64,000 nt of DNA from Ectocarpus siliculosus (GCA_000310025.1 FN649736.1:1682785-1746784); one strand, 5' to 3'; shown: positions 12,102-24,848, counted from the stretch's first letter. The notes: generated from the letters alone by a model not told the origin. Numbers and translations are program-made.

Positions 12102-13289
12102 GCCCGCGTACTTCCAGTATCACAAGTCAACCGCAAGCCACGTAGTAAGGGGATCGCCTCCAAGCGCCGGTCGAATATCGAAGTTGACGGTGTGTTCGAA
12201 TGCGTTCTCCGGCCCTTCCAGTACACGACCGGTGCATGCAATAGAACGTAGTGACGACGTACTCGGAGCATAGAATAAATACAATGTGGGAAAAACCACC
12301 GAAACGTTTGGAGATTTTCAGCTTCCATGGAGCTCCACGGGGGCGCTTCCGTTGGGCGTGGTAGGGATATCTTGACTCGGTGTGTTGTACACGGAGCCTC
12401 CGTTTTGTGGAGAGGTTCCATGAGCTTATTTTTGAGGGTGACCGTATTCTTCGCAAACCACCAAGCCAACACCTCTCGTAGTATGTATTCATGAAGGACG
12501 AAGAGCTCGTGTGCGCACTACAGGGACCTGCCGTGACCCCTCGTGTAGCGGGGTGGTAGAGGAGGCGAGTTATATGAACACTGACACCCCCAAAAACACT
12601 CAACTCTTCCTCCGTTCTCTATCCTGGCCGTGGAATATTGTCAACATATCCATAGCCCTTTCGTGATGCCATCGCGTGCCCTATGTTGCTGCCGTGTTAA
12701 TGCAGGAACGCCCATCGAGGAGGAGCCCCCCACCCCATCGCCATCGGCAGAAAATGGGGTTACCGACAACACCGATGTCGAGGGCCAGGGCGAAGATGGT
12801 GGGCTTTCGACCGGCTCGATCGTTGGCATCATAGTCGGGGTTTTGGCTGTCCTCCTAGGAGGTGGAACCTTGGTAAAATTTGCGTGCCAACATTCCGAAT
12901 TCCACGTTTGTAATTTCAACGACTGCTTCAACCGTAGGTAGGAGGCGGTCGCCGAGGGGGCTAGTTGCTTTCCACCAAAACCATCAACATTCTAGCGGCC
13001 AGGTCTTGTATGGAATCGTGGGCGAGAGTGCGCTTTTTTCTTGCAAAACGTTTTCTGTCGCTCTCGTTCCTGGCACTGACTCTATGATTTCGTGAAGAGA
13101 AGGCCAAACTCCTCTCGGGTAAAAAGCCCAGGCAAGCGTAGAGAGATGTTGCGACGGCGTTTATTGGCTTGCTAAAGGCAAGTAGTAGGAAGTAGTGCTG
13201 GAGCTTCGGCTTCTTCTTCGCGCTTTTTGGCGTGCCGGCCAAGCAAGTTTAAAGACTATTTCAATGGACAATGTATGCAGCTGGGCGGT

Positions 13290-14000
13290 GTATTTTCAAG
13301 TTACTTCGATACTAGGCGAGGTGCTAGTTTCATTTTTTTTTCTTGAAAGCCCCCCGACACTGCTCGTGCGTGCTGTAGGTTTTTGGCTCGACGTTCTCAG
13401 GACGGAGGGGCGTAAGTACCATTCCCATAGCTCATCGAAAGGACTCGAACCACGTGAGTTAAAACTGTCGAACTTGATGTATCTTGCAACGTCGTCCTCG
13501 GCTGGCGCACTTGCGAGCATCTCATCCTGTTTCCCGTAGAACCACTTGCCGCAGAAGAAGACCATGGTAGCAAAGGGTTTAGCCTGATGTGTACCAGGAC
13601 ATACATGTCTTATTTTACGCGGACGAAACGCAGCGGGACGGGGCTTCAAGGGTGAGTGTCCTCTGATTGCTTCTCTCTCTTGCGCTTCTGGCGCCTCTGC
13701 TCGAGAATATCCTCCTTGTTTCTACTGTAGAATCTCTGCTGCGAAAGCCTGTGTGCCACCCCTTCAACCTCGCTCTTCTTCCCCAGCAACACTAGTAGTT
13801 TCTTCATCTTGTTCCTAATGGCACCCAGATTACGCGTATCACGGATACCCTCTAGTTATGCCTTTGTCTGCTCCAAATCTCTCAATATTTCTGCAAGTTT
13901 TTCCTCTCTCCGATCATCGCGTGTCGCCGGGGCTGGGGCAAGCGAGCACATGGCTTCGTGTCTACGTATGGACAACAAAATAAAATACTTGGTGGAGTGG
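13290..14000 (-). pseudogene. Decayed basic, coiled-coil-like coding region
   Basis: On the minus strand a frame running from about 13960 to 13660 reads as a Lys/Arg/Glu/Gln-rich helical protein, with words such as EKLAEILRDLEQTKA and LSQQRFYSRNKEDILEQRRQ, and is broken by one TAA near 13854. After a one-base frame change near 13645 a second block follows (MVFFCGKWFYGKQDEMLASA, DDVARYIKFDSF) to about 13440. The sequence is protein-like and continuous in sense but broken twice, so I call it a pseudogene. The family is not recognised. A transposon-encoded protein is possible. Confidence 0.4.
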
Positions 14001-14014
14001 GGGTGGGCGAAAAT

Positions 14015-14560
14015 GCCCTTTGGTGCAATCTTTTGGTCCCCCCTGTGGGATGCTCGATGTGGCTGCTCGAGTGTCACACCGGAGGAGCAGCAATAGGAGG
14101 GTCTAGCCTTTTGGTGACAATTATGGTGGCGCCTCTGACCTCTTGACGTGGGCTGCTCGATGTGGCTGCTCGATTGTGACAATTTGGTGGAGCCGAAATG
14201 GCCCTTTGGTGCACTCTTTTGGTCCCCCCTGTGGGCTGCTCGATGTGGCTGCTCGAGTGTCACATCGGGGGGGCAGCAATACGAGAGTCTAGCCTTTTGG
14301 TGACAATTTTGGTGGCGCCTCTGACCTCTTGACGTGGGCTGCTCGATGTGGCTGCTCGAGTGTCACATCGGCGTGGGAGGCACGTGGGGGCGAAAAGGCC
14401 CTTTGGTGCACTCTTTTGGTCCCCCCTGTGGGCTGCTCGATGTGGCTGCTCGAGTGTCACATCGGTCTAGCCTTTTTGTGACAATTTGGTAGTGCCTCTG
14501 GCCTCTTCACGTGCTCGATGTGGCCGCTCGAGCGTCACATCGAGGTTTCAGTAATAAGAG
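14015..14560 (+). repeat. About 190-bp degenerate satellite
   Basis: Units contain GCCCTTTGGTGCA, TTTTGGTCCCCCCTGTGGG and a GCTGCTCGATGTGGCTGCTC motif repeated within each unit. Unit starts are near 14015, 14201 and 14398 (spacing 186 and 197). A partial fourth unit decays to about 14560. Antisense frames through it are repeat artefacts. Confidence 0.85.
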
Positions 14561-15477
14561 AGTCTTGTAGCATTTTTGTGATATTTCGTGTGTGTCCCTG
14601 GGTCTCTTCACGTGTGGGCCCTGGGCCCTGCTCTCTCTGTTTGTAGGGGGTGAGAAGAGCATCATTGTGTGTCTCTCTCAGCTGTACTGCTGTTGTACGG
14701 GGGGCAGGCTGTCTCTCGCTACCTCTCTCTGTGCGGCTGCTTGCATGGGCATGCTCGCGGCGCCGGGTGGGTGGGCAGATGGGCAGGCGGGGGCAATCCC
14801 CCCTCTGTTTGTAGCACGCCTCTATGTTTCTTCTGATCTGGCGCACCCTCCAAGCACGGGATGCTGTGTCTTACCGGCTGTGCCAGACCCTGCGCGCTCC
14901 TCTCCGCCCCTGCCGCGCGCTGTGGTCTGCTGTGCAGTCAGCGCGCACATGTTCCGGTTCGACTACAGCAGCAGTAGTGGTGAAAAAACACAGCAGTCGT
15001 TTCAAATTCTGTCTTTGTCTGTCAAGAGACGGCAGCGCGCTGGGTCTGTAGTGCAATGACTTCGAGATCAGCCCGCAAACACTGCGAGCATGGTGCCCGG
15101 GTCAGTAGCAGCACGCAGGAAGAGATCCAAAAACAATCGGAGGCGGTGGCGGTGGCGCGTGTCGGTTCGTCACATTTTTTAAACTGCGGGGGAACTGTAG
15201 AGAGTGTAGTCGAAACGGCACATAAATTTCCGCCGACTAGACAGCCTGGCCAGCCTGCGCGTACTCGTCTCGTCACTCTGCCTTACTGTGCCACGCCCTC
15301 CGCAGTGGGTACTGCGGGCAGCCACGCTAACGGGAGGTAACAGGGGGCAGTAGCGGTGACGGGGCCATTTCAGAACTTGTCCGGCCGGCGACCGCGCGCT
15401 CATGATACACGACCGAATCGACTTAGTTAAACATGCAGCTGTCGACACATTGCGTCACCATATTGCAAAGACGTCGA

Positions 15478-16000
15478 GATTCAACTTGGAACTCAGTCGA
15501 CACACGCTGCCAGTACGATGCCCCGTATCCACACGTATCGATTGCAAGAACTCCAAGGTCAATCGGAGCATTTGGTCAAAAGATGTATGGCCATGTTTAA
15601 ATTCCGCGGGCCTTTTCTTTTGGTTGAAAAAGAACAAAAAATCCCAATACATATCTGTGTTTTTTTATGTGAGAATTTTTCGCCTGTCTGTACAAATTTT
15701 GGCTGTCATCACACCGCAAATATCCGCCGACCAGTCGCAAATTTGCAACAGGTTGAATTTTAACCTTGAAACCCAACCCAAGATGTCCCGTGTCTGTACG
15801 CGTCTATTGCAAAAAGTCCGAGGTCCATCTGAGCATTTGGCCGGAAGTTATCTCAATTTTAAGATTCCGTCGGCATTTTTTGTCGAAAGGATTAAAAAGG
15901 TTCTGAATCTTCCTACGTGCGAAGTCCCCTCTGCGACAAATTTGGCTTTCACACCTTCGACCTCTGCCGACCAGACGCCGGCGAAGCACGAGACTACAGC
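15478..16000 (+). repeat. Diverged tandem duplication, about 265 bp
   Basis: Two copies share words such as GAT(G)(C/T)CCCGT, ATTGCAA(G)AA and GAGCATTTGG, followed by similar AT-rich stretches. The starts are near 15518 and 15782. They are strongly diverged. An open frame of 244 codons covers both, but the two copies lie in different frames, so I do not treat it as a gene. Confidence 0.5.
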
Positions 16001-16229
16001 CAGCAGCCGCAGTACACCATCTAACCTCTACGAGACCACTGGGAGAGTGTTTCTAGGTGAGTCCCACGCCCCCTCGTCCCCTGACTCGAATTCCGTCCCG
16101 CGCTCGAATGTCTTCCACAGCCGCGCGACCGCCTGAATTTTTATACATCGGTAACGGAGGACACACGTCCGCCGAGGCCAGGGCCCTATTCGTATGGTCA
16201 CGGAGTGCCTTCCCATGCAAAACTGTTTA

Positions 16230-17682
16230 CAGTAGCGGCTACGGTTTAAGAGAGGGTCGGTACAAGCCAATTTCACTCTCTTAAATCCGGCTTTCTGTTA
16301 TATCGTGTTGGCTACGATATAAGAGAGAATTTTCTTAAACAGAATCTCACTTTAAGAGAATTCTCTCTTATATCGTAGACAAAACTGAAGGTCGTGAAAC
16401 AGGGGCTCTCGCGCACTGACTACACTCGAATGCCAAAATAGGTCATAAAGAGAGCGTATCATGCATGTCACTTGCGCAGCTAGCGTTACCACGTCGGGCT
16501 ACCTCCAAACACCGCTCATTCTCTTGGTTGGCAAGCACGTGGACCCAAGCACTGCTGTACGTTGTACGCTTTTGGTGGATCTGCGTTCGGAAAAATAAAT
16601 CATCGTCGTGTGATGCGATGCACATTTTTGCACGTGGACACGTAAAAGGTTTTGGTTGAGTTGTTTTATAGCTGGGTTTCATAGTTGCACCTCTTCTAGA
16701 AGGACAACACGAGGCGACGAATGCACCAGCACTCAAGAACGACGCACCCGTATACACACTGCACCTTCCTCCCACCGTACCCTCAACATATGTAACACCC
16801 TCATACCTCTCATCCCATCGATTTGAACCCCCGACAAAAACACGAGTCAACGAACAAAAAACAGCTTCACAATATCAAAACATCACTCGCCGTACAAATA
16901 ACACAAACCCAAGAAACCAACGCTACCCTGGCGACCTGTCAGCCTGAACACGATCTGCGCTGCAACCGTCAAAGGAAGTCGCTCATGCACGTCTGCTTGG
17001 TTTCCCTCGAACCGTAGGCACTCATCCACGCTAGCTTAGCCTTGCGGAGGTGAAAAGACACTTCGGACATGCGGCACTTCTCGGCAGTATCCTCAAGTTC
17101 ACCAAAATGATTTGCTACATTCGCGTACGGCGGCGGAGCCGGGGCCGCTGCCGCCGCCGACTGTCCCGATTGGCGTAGCTCAACCAGGTCGTCGTCCTCG
17201 TCGTCAGAGGAAAGATCCATGCCCACCAAATTCTCATCACAGAGGTCCTCTACCATCTCTGTAACGATCGCTTCGGCTACCTCCACGTTGTCCTCTACAG
17301 CCTGAAGTCATGCGCTCACGGGGAGGAAAGGCAGTTGTGGCAGATGCGATGCATCTCGGAGGTGCCCTGAGGGTCCACCACACCACAGGTGCCATGGAGG
17401 TACTGCCTGCAGACTCCTCTACATTGGTGGTTTGTGAACGCCGGCGGGCCTGGCGTGTGATCGGGGACAGCCGTGCAGCGACTGCCCGCCACGCAGGGCA
17501 TGGTGTCTGCAGCTGTGTGGGTGTGTGTGTCCACGTGGTTTCCACATTGTTCGATTTAAGAGAAAAATCCCAGCTGCAAAAGGAAATTTCTCTTAAATCG
17601 ATTGTTATTGGTACACGCCAATTCCTCTCTCTTAAATCCGTATTTCTCTTAAATAAGTTCTCTTAAACCGTAGCCGCTACTG
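16230..17682 (-). mobile_element. TA-flanked DNA transposon, pogo/Tc1-mariner-like, deletion derivative
   Basis: Terminal inverted repeats start CAGTAGCGGCTACGGTTTAA at 16230 and end with its reverse complement at 17682. A TA dinucleotide flanks both ends (16228-16229, 17683-17684), as for Tc1/mariner/pogo elements. The motif TTTAAGAGA recurs many times in both subterminal regions, as expected of transposase binding sites. An internal perfect 20-bp inverted repeat lies at 16312-16331/16359-16378. The 1453-bp interior carries minus-strand coding remnants (16969-17534), too short for a full transposase. Confidence 0.75.
16969..17534 (-). pseudogene. Transposase C-terminal remnant (Cys-rich part plus acidic and basic tail)
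   Basis: A minus-strand frame at about 17440-17316 has a Cys-rich segment (words QCRGVCRQYLHGTC and HRICHNC, suggesting zinc binding) and ends at a TGA. Close by, in another frame, 17305-16969 reads an acidic region (DLSSDDEDDDLVEL) and a basic C-terminus (HLRKAKLAWMSAYGSRETKQ, then a stop). The last block resembles the ends of DDE_1/pogo-type transposases, from memory of that family's pattern. The frame break between the parts and the missing catalytic core make it a remnant. It sits inside the TIR-bounded element, which supports the call. Confidence 0.45.
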
Positions 17683-17684
17683 TA

Positions 17685-20600
17685 TTTATTCGTCGTATCT
17701 GGCGACCGGCGTCAACGGCAATTTTTTCAACCATGGGACAGGGGCCCCGGTGGATGTTTTGATGGTAGGGGCACCTGGCCCCCAGTCATTTCCCTGCATA
17801 TCTCCCCACCGTGAACGACTTTGCCCCTGAAACAAGGCACACGTATTCCCCTGACCCGTGGGGACACGCCCAAAGAATAATTTCGAGGATCGGATACGAT
17901 CTCGATTTTTTAGGCCCGCCCAAACGCAAAATAAGCATTTCTACAGCAGCCCATGTACACGTTTCGCCACGGCGTTGCCTGCAGCGCATGTATGTGTGTG
18001 TCGCCCGTATACATGTCCATCCCCGCACAACGATGCCTATGTTCGATGCGTGTGGCACTCTGTGTCCGCCCGGCCGTGTGATGCCTGTCCCCCTGCCCGC
18101 ACCGCGATGCACTGTCATGTGTCACCGCCTGCGATAGTCTATTCATGCACCCCCTCCCCCCCTCCCCGAGCTCATTTTGAGCCATGCTGTCACAGGTGCA
18201 GCGCGAGTCACAAGCGAGAGACGCGAGGAGTACCGGGAACATATTAACCGCAGCTCGCAGGGGGCGTTGGATTGTGCAGCGTATTGTGCATGTATCGTGC
18301 AATTTTTTCATTCATTCGTCCATACAGGATTGGGCCGTACGTTCCATGCAGTGTCTTGTAGAGACGGCTTACAGGGGGTGGGTGTCGAATCGTGATTTGA
18401 ATTAGGTCAAGAAAGTGTACAATACGTCCCTATAGCTAAGAATCGTGCTCGATTCGTGTCAAGTATTTTCAAGTCGTTTTGGACGATTAGTGTATGATTT
18501 GAGTTCCATCACGGGCATTCAGACGGGAAAATATATATGGTTCACCAGTCCCCTCCCGATGCCGGTGTTTGCCATACTTATTGTTTGTCGCGAAAAGAGT
18601 TGCACCCTCTCTTTCGCTCGTCCACCGTATGTACAGGAGTAGACAGAATGCGGAATTTTTCGTCGTGTACCATCAAAGTACAGATTGGTGTTTTCACTGC
18701 TTCACTTGCTTGGTCGAGCATGGTGCGAGAACAACTTCCACTCCCAAGTCGTGTGGCTGCGCCTAGACTCGAACCCAACTCCAGAAATCATGGAGACGCT
18801 ACTTACGTACAAAGGTTGTTGTGAAATGAACCACCCGGGCAAACGGCCGCTACTCGTAGCCGTTATATTTCCCGTCTACCCGCTAGAAGCCGCACTGACG
18901 TTTTATCTGGACTCTGCTGCCCAATGTGCACTCCTTCTGGGAAAATTGCGGAATATCTACACCTCTGGCACCGTGGCAACCGACGCACTCTCACCCAAGT
19001 CATATATGGCACAAACACACGAACATTCCAACGTCAACAGGGTAGCTCCAACAGTGTACTATGAAGAAGAGATCCCATCTACGTATGCATACACTAGGCA
19101 GAAAAATACAAAGAGGGCAGGAGCAAGGGGAAGGACCAAAACGAAGCAAAGCGAACGAGAGAGGCCCCACGGATTGAACAGCTCGGATCTGGCATGCATG
19201 CGAATGAATCGATTGATCGATTTCATTCGAGAATGTGTATCAACGTATGCAAAATGCCCGTGCTACTAGTATCGATCCCCGCCTCTCTTATCAAACTGGT
19301 TCCGAGTTCAATCCATGCCTCACACTGTGGTGATGTTTCGACTGAACCTCGGGTAGGAGGGCGGGGCACAAACTACTTGGTTGGGACGGGGGCCCCGTGG
19401 GGGGTCCCAACATCTCGTCGAGAGAAATGGATCCGGTCCGCGAACCCCTCGCTATTCAGGTAAGTGCGGGCCGCGCATGCGCGTACACCTGCTGTGCCCA
19501 ACGCTTGGTGGGGGAGATTCTTCACCGGTGCCCACATGATTTGCTGCTGCTACCCAGCTATCGTGGTCGGGTGGAGGATGCGAAAGAAGGCGAGAAGTGT
19601 CTTTTGTCCCGAGGTCTACGTACTTTCAATTTTTCACAATTTCGGGCGACGCACCAGCAGCAGAAATAATGAATCGAATCCATCCATCGAACCCAACCTT
19701 TATGTAATACTCCTGAAGATCTAAGGCAGGCCATCATGGGATTATTAACCACCGCATGCCTACGTTGTCGGCTATACACTTGCTTGCTATAGACGATAGA
19801 CCAGAGGGAGGATGACAATCGACGTGTGTCCGGCCACAAGCAGCAACCTTGTGCACTTTCGTGAGAGGGGCTGGACCTAGTGGTGCAGCCGGGCCGCGGA
19901 AGGAAAGTGTTCCCGGACTACTGTACATGTATCTCTGTATGCATACGTGGATGACCATGTAGCTGTATGGTGCAGCCCGAGTCGGAAAATGGTCGTTTGC
20001 TTGACGTCCGTCCCGGACCTCATTGCCTATTTTTTTTCAATTTTTCCCCTGGAAGCTGGCATGCAAAATGTGAAGTTGTTCCGCATCGACATGGAAGAAT
20101 ATGCATAATGTATATGCATGCATATTAGTGAAGGTGTGCGCATCATCGGATTTTTTTTTCCGTAAATGATCCCACACCCCCGCACATGCCCACGCCCGAC
20201 CCGCCATCCATCCGCCTTCCCCACACCAGCGTCAGCAGGCAACAGAGGCGAAAATGACGAGGACGAAGCCATCCTCCGGGAGGTTACGACGCGGGAAGCG
20301 CCTTCCCTGTGGCCATCTATTGCTGTAGCATGGCTTGGCTCTTCGGAGTAAAAGACCGTCCGTCATTGCCAACGGGTGAGCTACAGCAGTAGTCTCTAAC
20401 ATGCATATTCGACGAGAACAAATAATTTGGACACCTGTTCGTTGTTCGTTCGTATTGCAAATACTGCTGAGTATTGGTGCGAAGAATATTTTTAGGTTCT
20501 GGTTCCTCTTGCTTGACGTCGAGCGGGCAACTACTGCCGCGCTTGCAGCCGGCGCCTTGTGGGTGCCCCGAGCAAAGAATATGGCAGTCTCGCGGGGCAC

Positions 20601-22440
20601 ACCATCAGCTCATGGAAGAAGCTTATTCTGCAGTACTTCGGAAACAATTGCATTAGCTTTGCTCCTTTCTCACGCGAACGTCACAACGGCGACAACAACA
20701 GCAGACACGGCGGTTGTCATCACATTCACTTTCTGTAGTCTCGCTTTGACTGAACCACAAGCAAGCGTACACAAGCAGGCCACGCTGCGGCGCCGATCCA
20801 CCTGTCTTTTTCAGTGCTCCATTATCTCTCTCGGACTTGCTGTGTCTGAACCTGAACGTACATGCTTCCAAACTGTTTTCATCACGGTGCCGCCAAAGGT
20901 GCCGAAGGTAGAGTACTGCTGTAGATAGGGGTTGAACCCGGTGTGGGTGTTTGAAGCACTACTACTGTAGCTGAAGTTGGTTCCCACAACAGTCACACCC
21001 GAGTGAATCGTCCGGCAGGGTGCCGGTGTGTCAGACACGACTTGGAGCAGGATACACCCACCATACCTGTTGCATAGTGCGTGCTGCGTCGTAGGAACCG
21101 ATCTACCATCGTTGTAAACCCTGAGACGAATTATCGGACGGCGAGCTGCGCTAGCCTCCAGGAAAGTGTGCTTCAACGTTGTAGGCTTCAATGTCTGTCT
21201 GCATTTATTCATCACTTCAATGTCTGTTTTCATTAAGTCATTGTTCTTCTACGTATCGACCTCTCTCATGCCGGGCATACATGCAGAAATGATGTGTGAC
21301 AGCCGCATCGATCGGTCATAGGACGATTGACCGACTGTGACGGCCAAGACCCGGAAAACGAGTGAACCAGCGCCAAAATAAACGTTCATGATTTTTCGCG
21401 TTGCTTTCCAGTGTTTTGATACCTATTTGTGTTGACTACGCGCTTTCACGGGCGGGTGCACGTATATTTGTCCATACGGCACGCATGATGTTGCACATGT
21501 GCTAATCAACGAGTGAAAATCCATCGACCTGGAGTTAACCTGTTACAAGTGGGTGAGCGACATACAATGCTCTCATCATCATAGGACCAACCTGTACAAA
21601 GTTATGCCGTACAGAAGGCATGCAATAAATGTGAGTCTCACCTCCTCACGCAAGCTCGCGCGCACGCACACCAGGCTGTCGAACGAACGAGAAAGGGGAG
21701 AAGTGAACGAAAACAATTGGCCACTAAAACCCGAGTGTATCATAAGGCGCGTGTACCGTCGGTAGTCCTGTTACGGCGAACGTGCGCAATCCGGCATTTC
21801 CAGTCAGGTGTTTTCGAAAAAGTTCAAAAGCTCTTCGAAAATGTTTCGGGAGCAGCGGGATGATATTCTGGTGCGAGAACAACTACATACTGTAGCCCCG
21901 ACAGCGGACACATGTTGACAAAGATCGTTCCACTTTTCGGTTGACCGTTTTCTTGGCACTCACTTCTCTTTCTTTTTCATATCGCCCGACAGCCTGGTGT
22001 GTGTGGTTGTAGATATGCGACAACGCCATAACAGGAATCCCCCCTTCCCAGAGAACCCATTTTTTCCAAGGCATTTCAATGACGATGCTTGCTGCAGCCC
22101 CGTCCATATCGGCAGCGGTAGCGGCGATGGCGGTGGCAAACTGCCGGGCAAAATTTTGTTTGGCTTTCACATGTAGTCTGCTCCGTTTTCTTGCTCTCTC
22201 GTCGTCTGTGTCCCCGGGCTCCATCCCGCTGCTCTTTGTGCCTTTCGACAACGGGATTGGGTGCGGCAAACAACACAAATCGCAAGTTGTCGTGCTAGAT
22301 ACCGCATCCTCTTGTGCGAACTCAAACCTCGCATAGACTACTGTCTGCGTGAATATCATCTACATAGATAGACAATACATCCATGCGCGTGCATCTGAAG
22401 TCTACACACGGGGGAGAGAGAGTGATTCCGGCACATCATA
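17685..22440. other. Gene-poor stretch
   Basis: No convincing multi-exon gene is visible. The best single candidate is a possible first exon at 19427-19459 (ATG, then MDPVREPLAIQ, ending at a strong donor CAG|GTAAGT). No partner exon was found. Frames at 18685-19269 and 20401-20928 have no motif, no coding-type third-position bias and no splice logic. Confidence 0.35.
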
Positions 22441-22454
22441 TTATTGTCTCACAT

Positions 22455-22925
22455 TTGAAGACGTAGTGAACTCTCCCTCCACAGCAGCGACGCAGCCGGC
22501 CGCGCGCACCCGCCCCTCTTCGTTGCGAGAAGCATTGAGGCCCCCGGGTGGGGGAACATCTCTGCTCCCACTTATCTCTGCTCCCTCTCCCACGGCGAGC
22601 AGGACTTTTCGGCGCAGAGGCCTGCTTGCTACTGATATGAAAGCCAACTCCGGTCCGGCCAGCTGTGAAACGTCGTCCGTCGCCTGTCCCAAGCTCGAGT
22701 TTAACACGGCAAGCGGAAACGACAAACGTGACCGGGAGCTGGCTTGCTTTTTAGCAGCAAGTAGGCCTCCGCCTCCACCGATCCTGCCCGCCGCGAACGG
22801 TATGGGAGCCGAGGTTGCCCGCCCTGGGCGGCCATGCTGCTCGCCGACAAGAGGAGTGGGTGCCGCGGGGCCGGCTTCGTCGCTTCTGTGGAGGGCGAAC
22901 TCACCGCGTCGTCGTTTGCAGCAAT
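22455..22925. repeat. Imperfect 230-bp inverted repeat
   Basis: The left half (from about 22455, words CCCTCCACAGCAGCGACGCA and GAGGCCTGCTTGCTACTGAT) matches the reverse complement of the right half (22925 downward, words CCCTCCACAGAAGCGACGAA and GGAGGCCTACTTGCTGCTAA) with roughly 70-75% identity. The centre is near 22690. Both strands therefore give long, related open frames. It may be a foldback transposon or an old inverted duplication. I see no target duplication. Confidence 0.6.
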
Positions 22926-24236
22926 CATTCATTCTCCCCGCTTGTTGTGCGAGTTGTTTCTTCTCTTTTCAATTCAGATACAGTGCGTATGCACAGATGT
23001 CCTCATACGTTTCATATTTTTTCCGTGTACGACCCCTATCGCAAGTTCTTGAATGTCCTTGCCAACAATTCCTGCGGAGTCCAACAACGACGGGGAGTTC
23101 GTATTACAGTCTGAAATTCGTTCCGGGGACAAGGCTCTTGGGTGTACAGCGTGCAAATTTATGGCCCTTCTCCGACGCAAAACTTGAGCAGCCCTGTACT
23201 GCCCGACATCCATGCGGCCCTGAACGATTAATCCGTGAATGAGTATTTTGATGGATGGGCGAGTTACAACTCCCACCGACATCAGCGAAGCTTTCGCCCT
23301 GTACTCCACGAAGGTCCTGGGGAAGGCACCTGGGAAGTCTAATGACGAGGAGAACGGCATTCATTTGAAAGAAGAAGGGGCGCAGGGTGCATGGACAGCG
23401 AAAACATAAGGATTGTCAATGCACTTCATATTTATAGTCTACATGCCCTTTCGTCCGTCCTTTTCTCGCCTGTCGCTCCCCTTTTCACTTTACTTCCCAC
23501 GATCATCCCAGGGCCCTTCCTGGACGACACGGCGGGAGTTCGGCTGGAGGTAATAGTTTGTTCCACAACGCCCATTTTCTACACGCTTTTTATGGGTCGT
23601 TGGGCACGGCGTAGACATCGGAAGAGAGCTTTCACACGCGAGCAGAGCGAACAATTATCGTACCTGAGATTGTTTGCATTCACATATTGCACCCCCCGGC
23701 ACGGGGATCGAACTTTTGGCGATAGATTGGAGAGTAATAGCAAGAGAATTTGACCCCTCCGCGTTCGGCAGTACCGTTGACCGTCCACAAAAACACATCG
23801 GTTTCGTTGTCTGGCGCATGTACTGACAGCAGAATATTTGAAACTTGAAGTTAGAATTTCCGAGTATTAGTGTCACCAGAAAAAAAATAGACGAGGTTGA
23901 GGGAACGTACAGTACTATCACGGGCAGGGTATTCAGTTGCGGGCAGTTATATACCGGTATGACTGTGCTGCACGTGTCTGTTATGCCGGTGGAATCAGAC
24001 GAGAGGCCCAGAAACCAGTATCAGCCACAGCTTGAGACTCCGAACGATGCCTGAAGGAACCAAACCTCTCACCAGGGAATAAACACCTGTAGTGTATTTC
24101 CTCGCCTTCTTTTCGCGCCCGCGAAGAACATGAACATCGACACAAAATGCATACTGGCACACACACACAATAATTTCGTTGTTGTTGCTACGTCTGTAAC
24201 ATCGTTTGCTCCACTACAATATTCCTCATTTTGCAG

Positions 24237-24420
24237 GACAAGAAGCGCTTTGGGAGGAAGCTGGCGAAGGCGATGAAGAGCTCCCCTCTGGTGACGTCGA
24301 GGCTGTCCGCGAGCTGGTAGAGGAGGCCACCACGAAGGGCTTCCGCTCCGCCACCATCGACGAGGCAGCGAACGATGTCGCCAAACAGGACCAGCAAAAG
24401 AAGGTCTTCGCCTTCTTTCG
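24237..24420 (+). CDS. Single exon of an unrecognised acidic/helical protein
   Basis: The acceptor TTTTGCAG ends at 24236, the exon reads openly in one frame with strong G/C third positions, and the segment ends either at a donor CG|GTGAGA (24420/24421) or at the in-frame TGA overlapping it. The product is rich in Glu, Asp, Lys and Ala (words GDVEAVRELVEEATTKGFRS and DQQKKVFAFF) and probably helical. No family is recognised and no neighbouring exon could be phased to it. Confidence 0.45.
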
Positions 24421-24848
24421 GTGAGAAATGTGTGCAGGCGCTGTTCATATTGTGATGTTTATGTTGCCTTTGCCATGATGGCATGTGGTGTGAGGCCCGG
24501 TAGTCAGTTATCCCCCCGAAAAGTGGTGGGCAATGAATACCATTCGCCAGTCTTTCAAGTGCTTTTTGCGTGCTGGGGGCTTTCGGTGAAGGGCTGTTTC
24601 ATAGGCGGGTTTTCCCAAGATGCCTTCACTCCGTTTTTTTTTTTTTTTCCGTGTAGCGCCCCCCCCCCCGCCCCCCGCCCACAAGTCTTCAGCATGGCTT
24701 GTGTGCGGTAAACGCTTCCCGAAAACGTTCAACAATGGCGGGGTGTCCGTAATCCGACGTGAGATGGCGCCACGGGCCATTCCTGTGTGTTCAGGTCTGG
24801 ATTCTCACACGTACGCCTGGAAAACTATAGGTTCTTACATGTAGCGTC

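Larger units (their letters stand above)
5468..12941 (+). pseudogene. Secreted type I membrane protein gene with duplicated ectodomain, first exon interrupted by an LTR element
   Basis: The exons, by GT/AG sites, are 5468-5516 plus 8635-8667 (one exon split by the insertion), 9219-9397, 9709-9823, 10640-10818, 11159-11270, 11501-11608, 11816-11923 and 12706 to the stop near 12941 (or to a weak donor at 12873). Intron phases agree at every junction (1,0,1,0,1,1,1), which is strong support. Exon 1 starts with a signal peptide (MAASRASLLGCAALLLL). Exons 2-3 and 4-5 encode two copies of an ectodomain of about 95 residues with four Cys and the words GEPLDGTYTNTPSPAYDHYY and CVGFIC. Two Ser/Thr/Pro/Asp-rich exons follow. 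The last exon has one TM helix (SIVGIIVGVLAVLLGGGTLV) and a short basic tail. I do not recognise the ectodomain family. A cell-surface or wall-linked protein is inferred. The insertion after the signal-peptide core puts a stop into the frame at 5546-5548. Confidence 0.7.

Noticed and set aside
13440-13460. B-box-like GGTTCGAGTCC on the minus strand
   Set aside because: No A box at a proper distance and no stem pairing. It lies within a decayed coding region.
15402-16136. 244-codon plus-strand frame
   Set aside because: It covers two diverged tandem repeat copies that lie in different frames, so the frame is not conserved.
18685-19269. 194-codon plus-strand frame
   Set aside because: No motif, no splice partner and no third-position bias.
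22349-23242. 297-codon plus-strand open frame
   Set aside because: Openness is explained by the inverted repeat, which is open on both strands. No motif and no coherent codon bias.
22974-23921. Several minus-strand frames thought at first to be a decayed viral gene
   Set aside because: Protein-like words occur in more than one frame but no family block could be recognised, so no viral origin is claimed.
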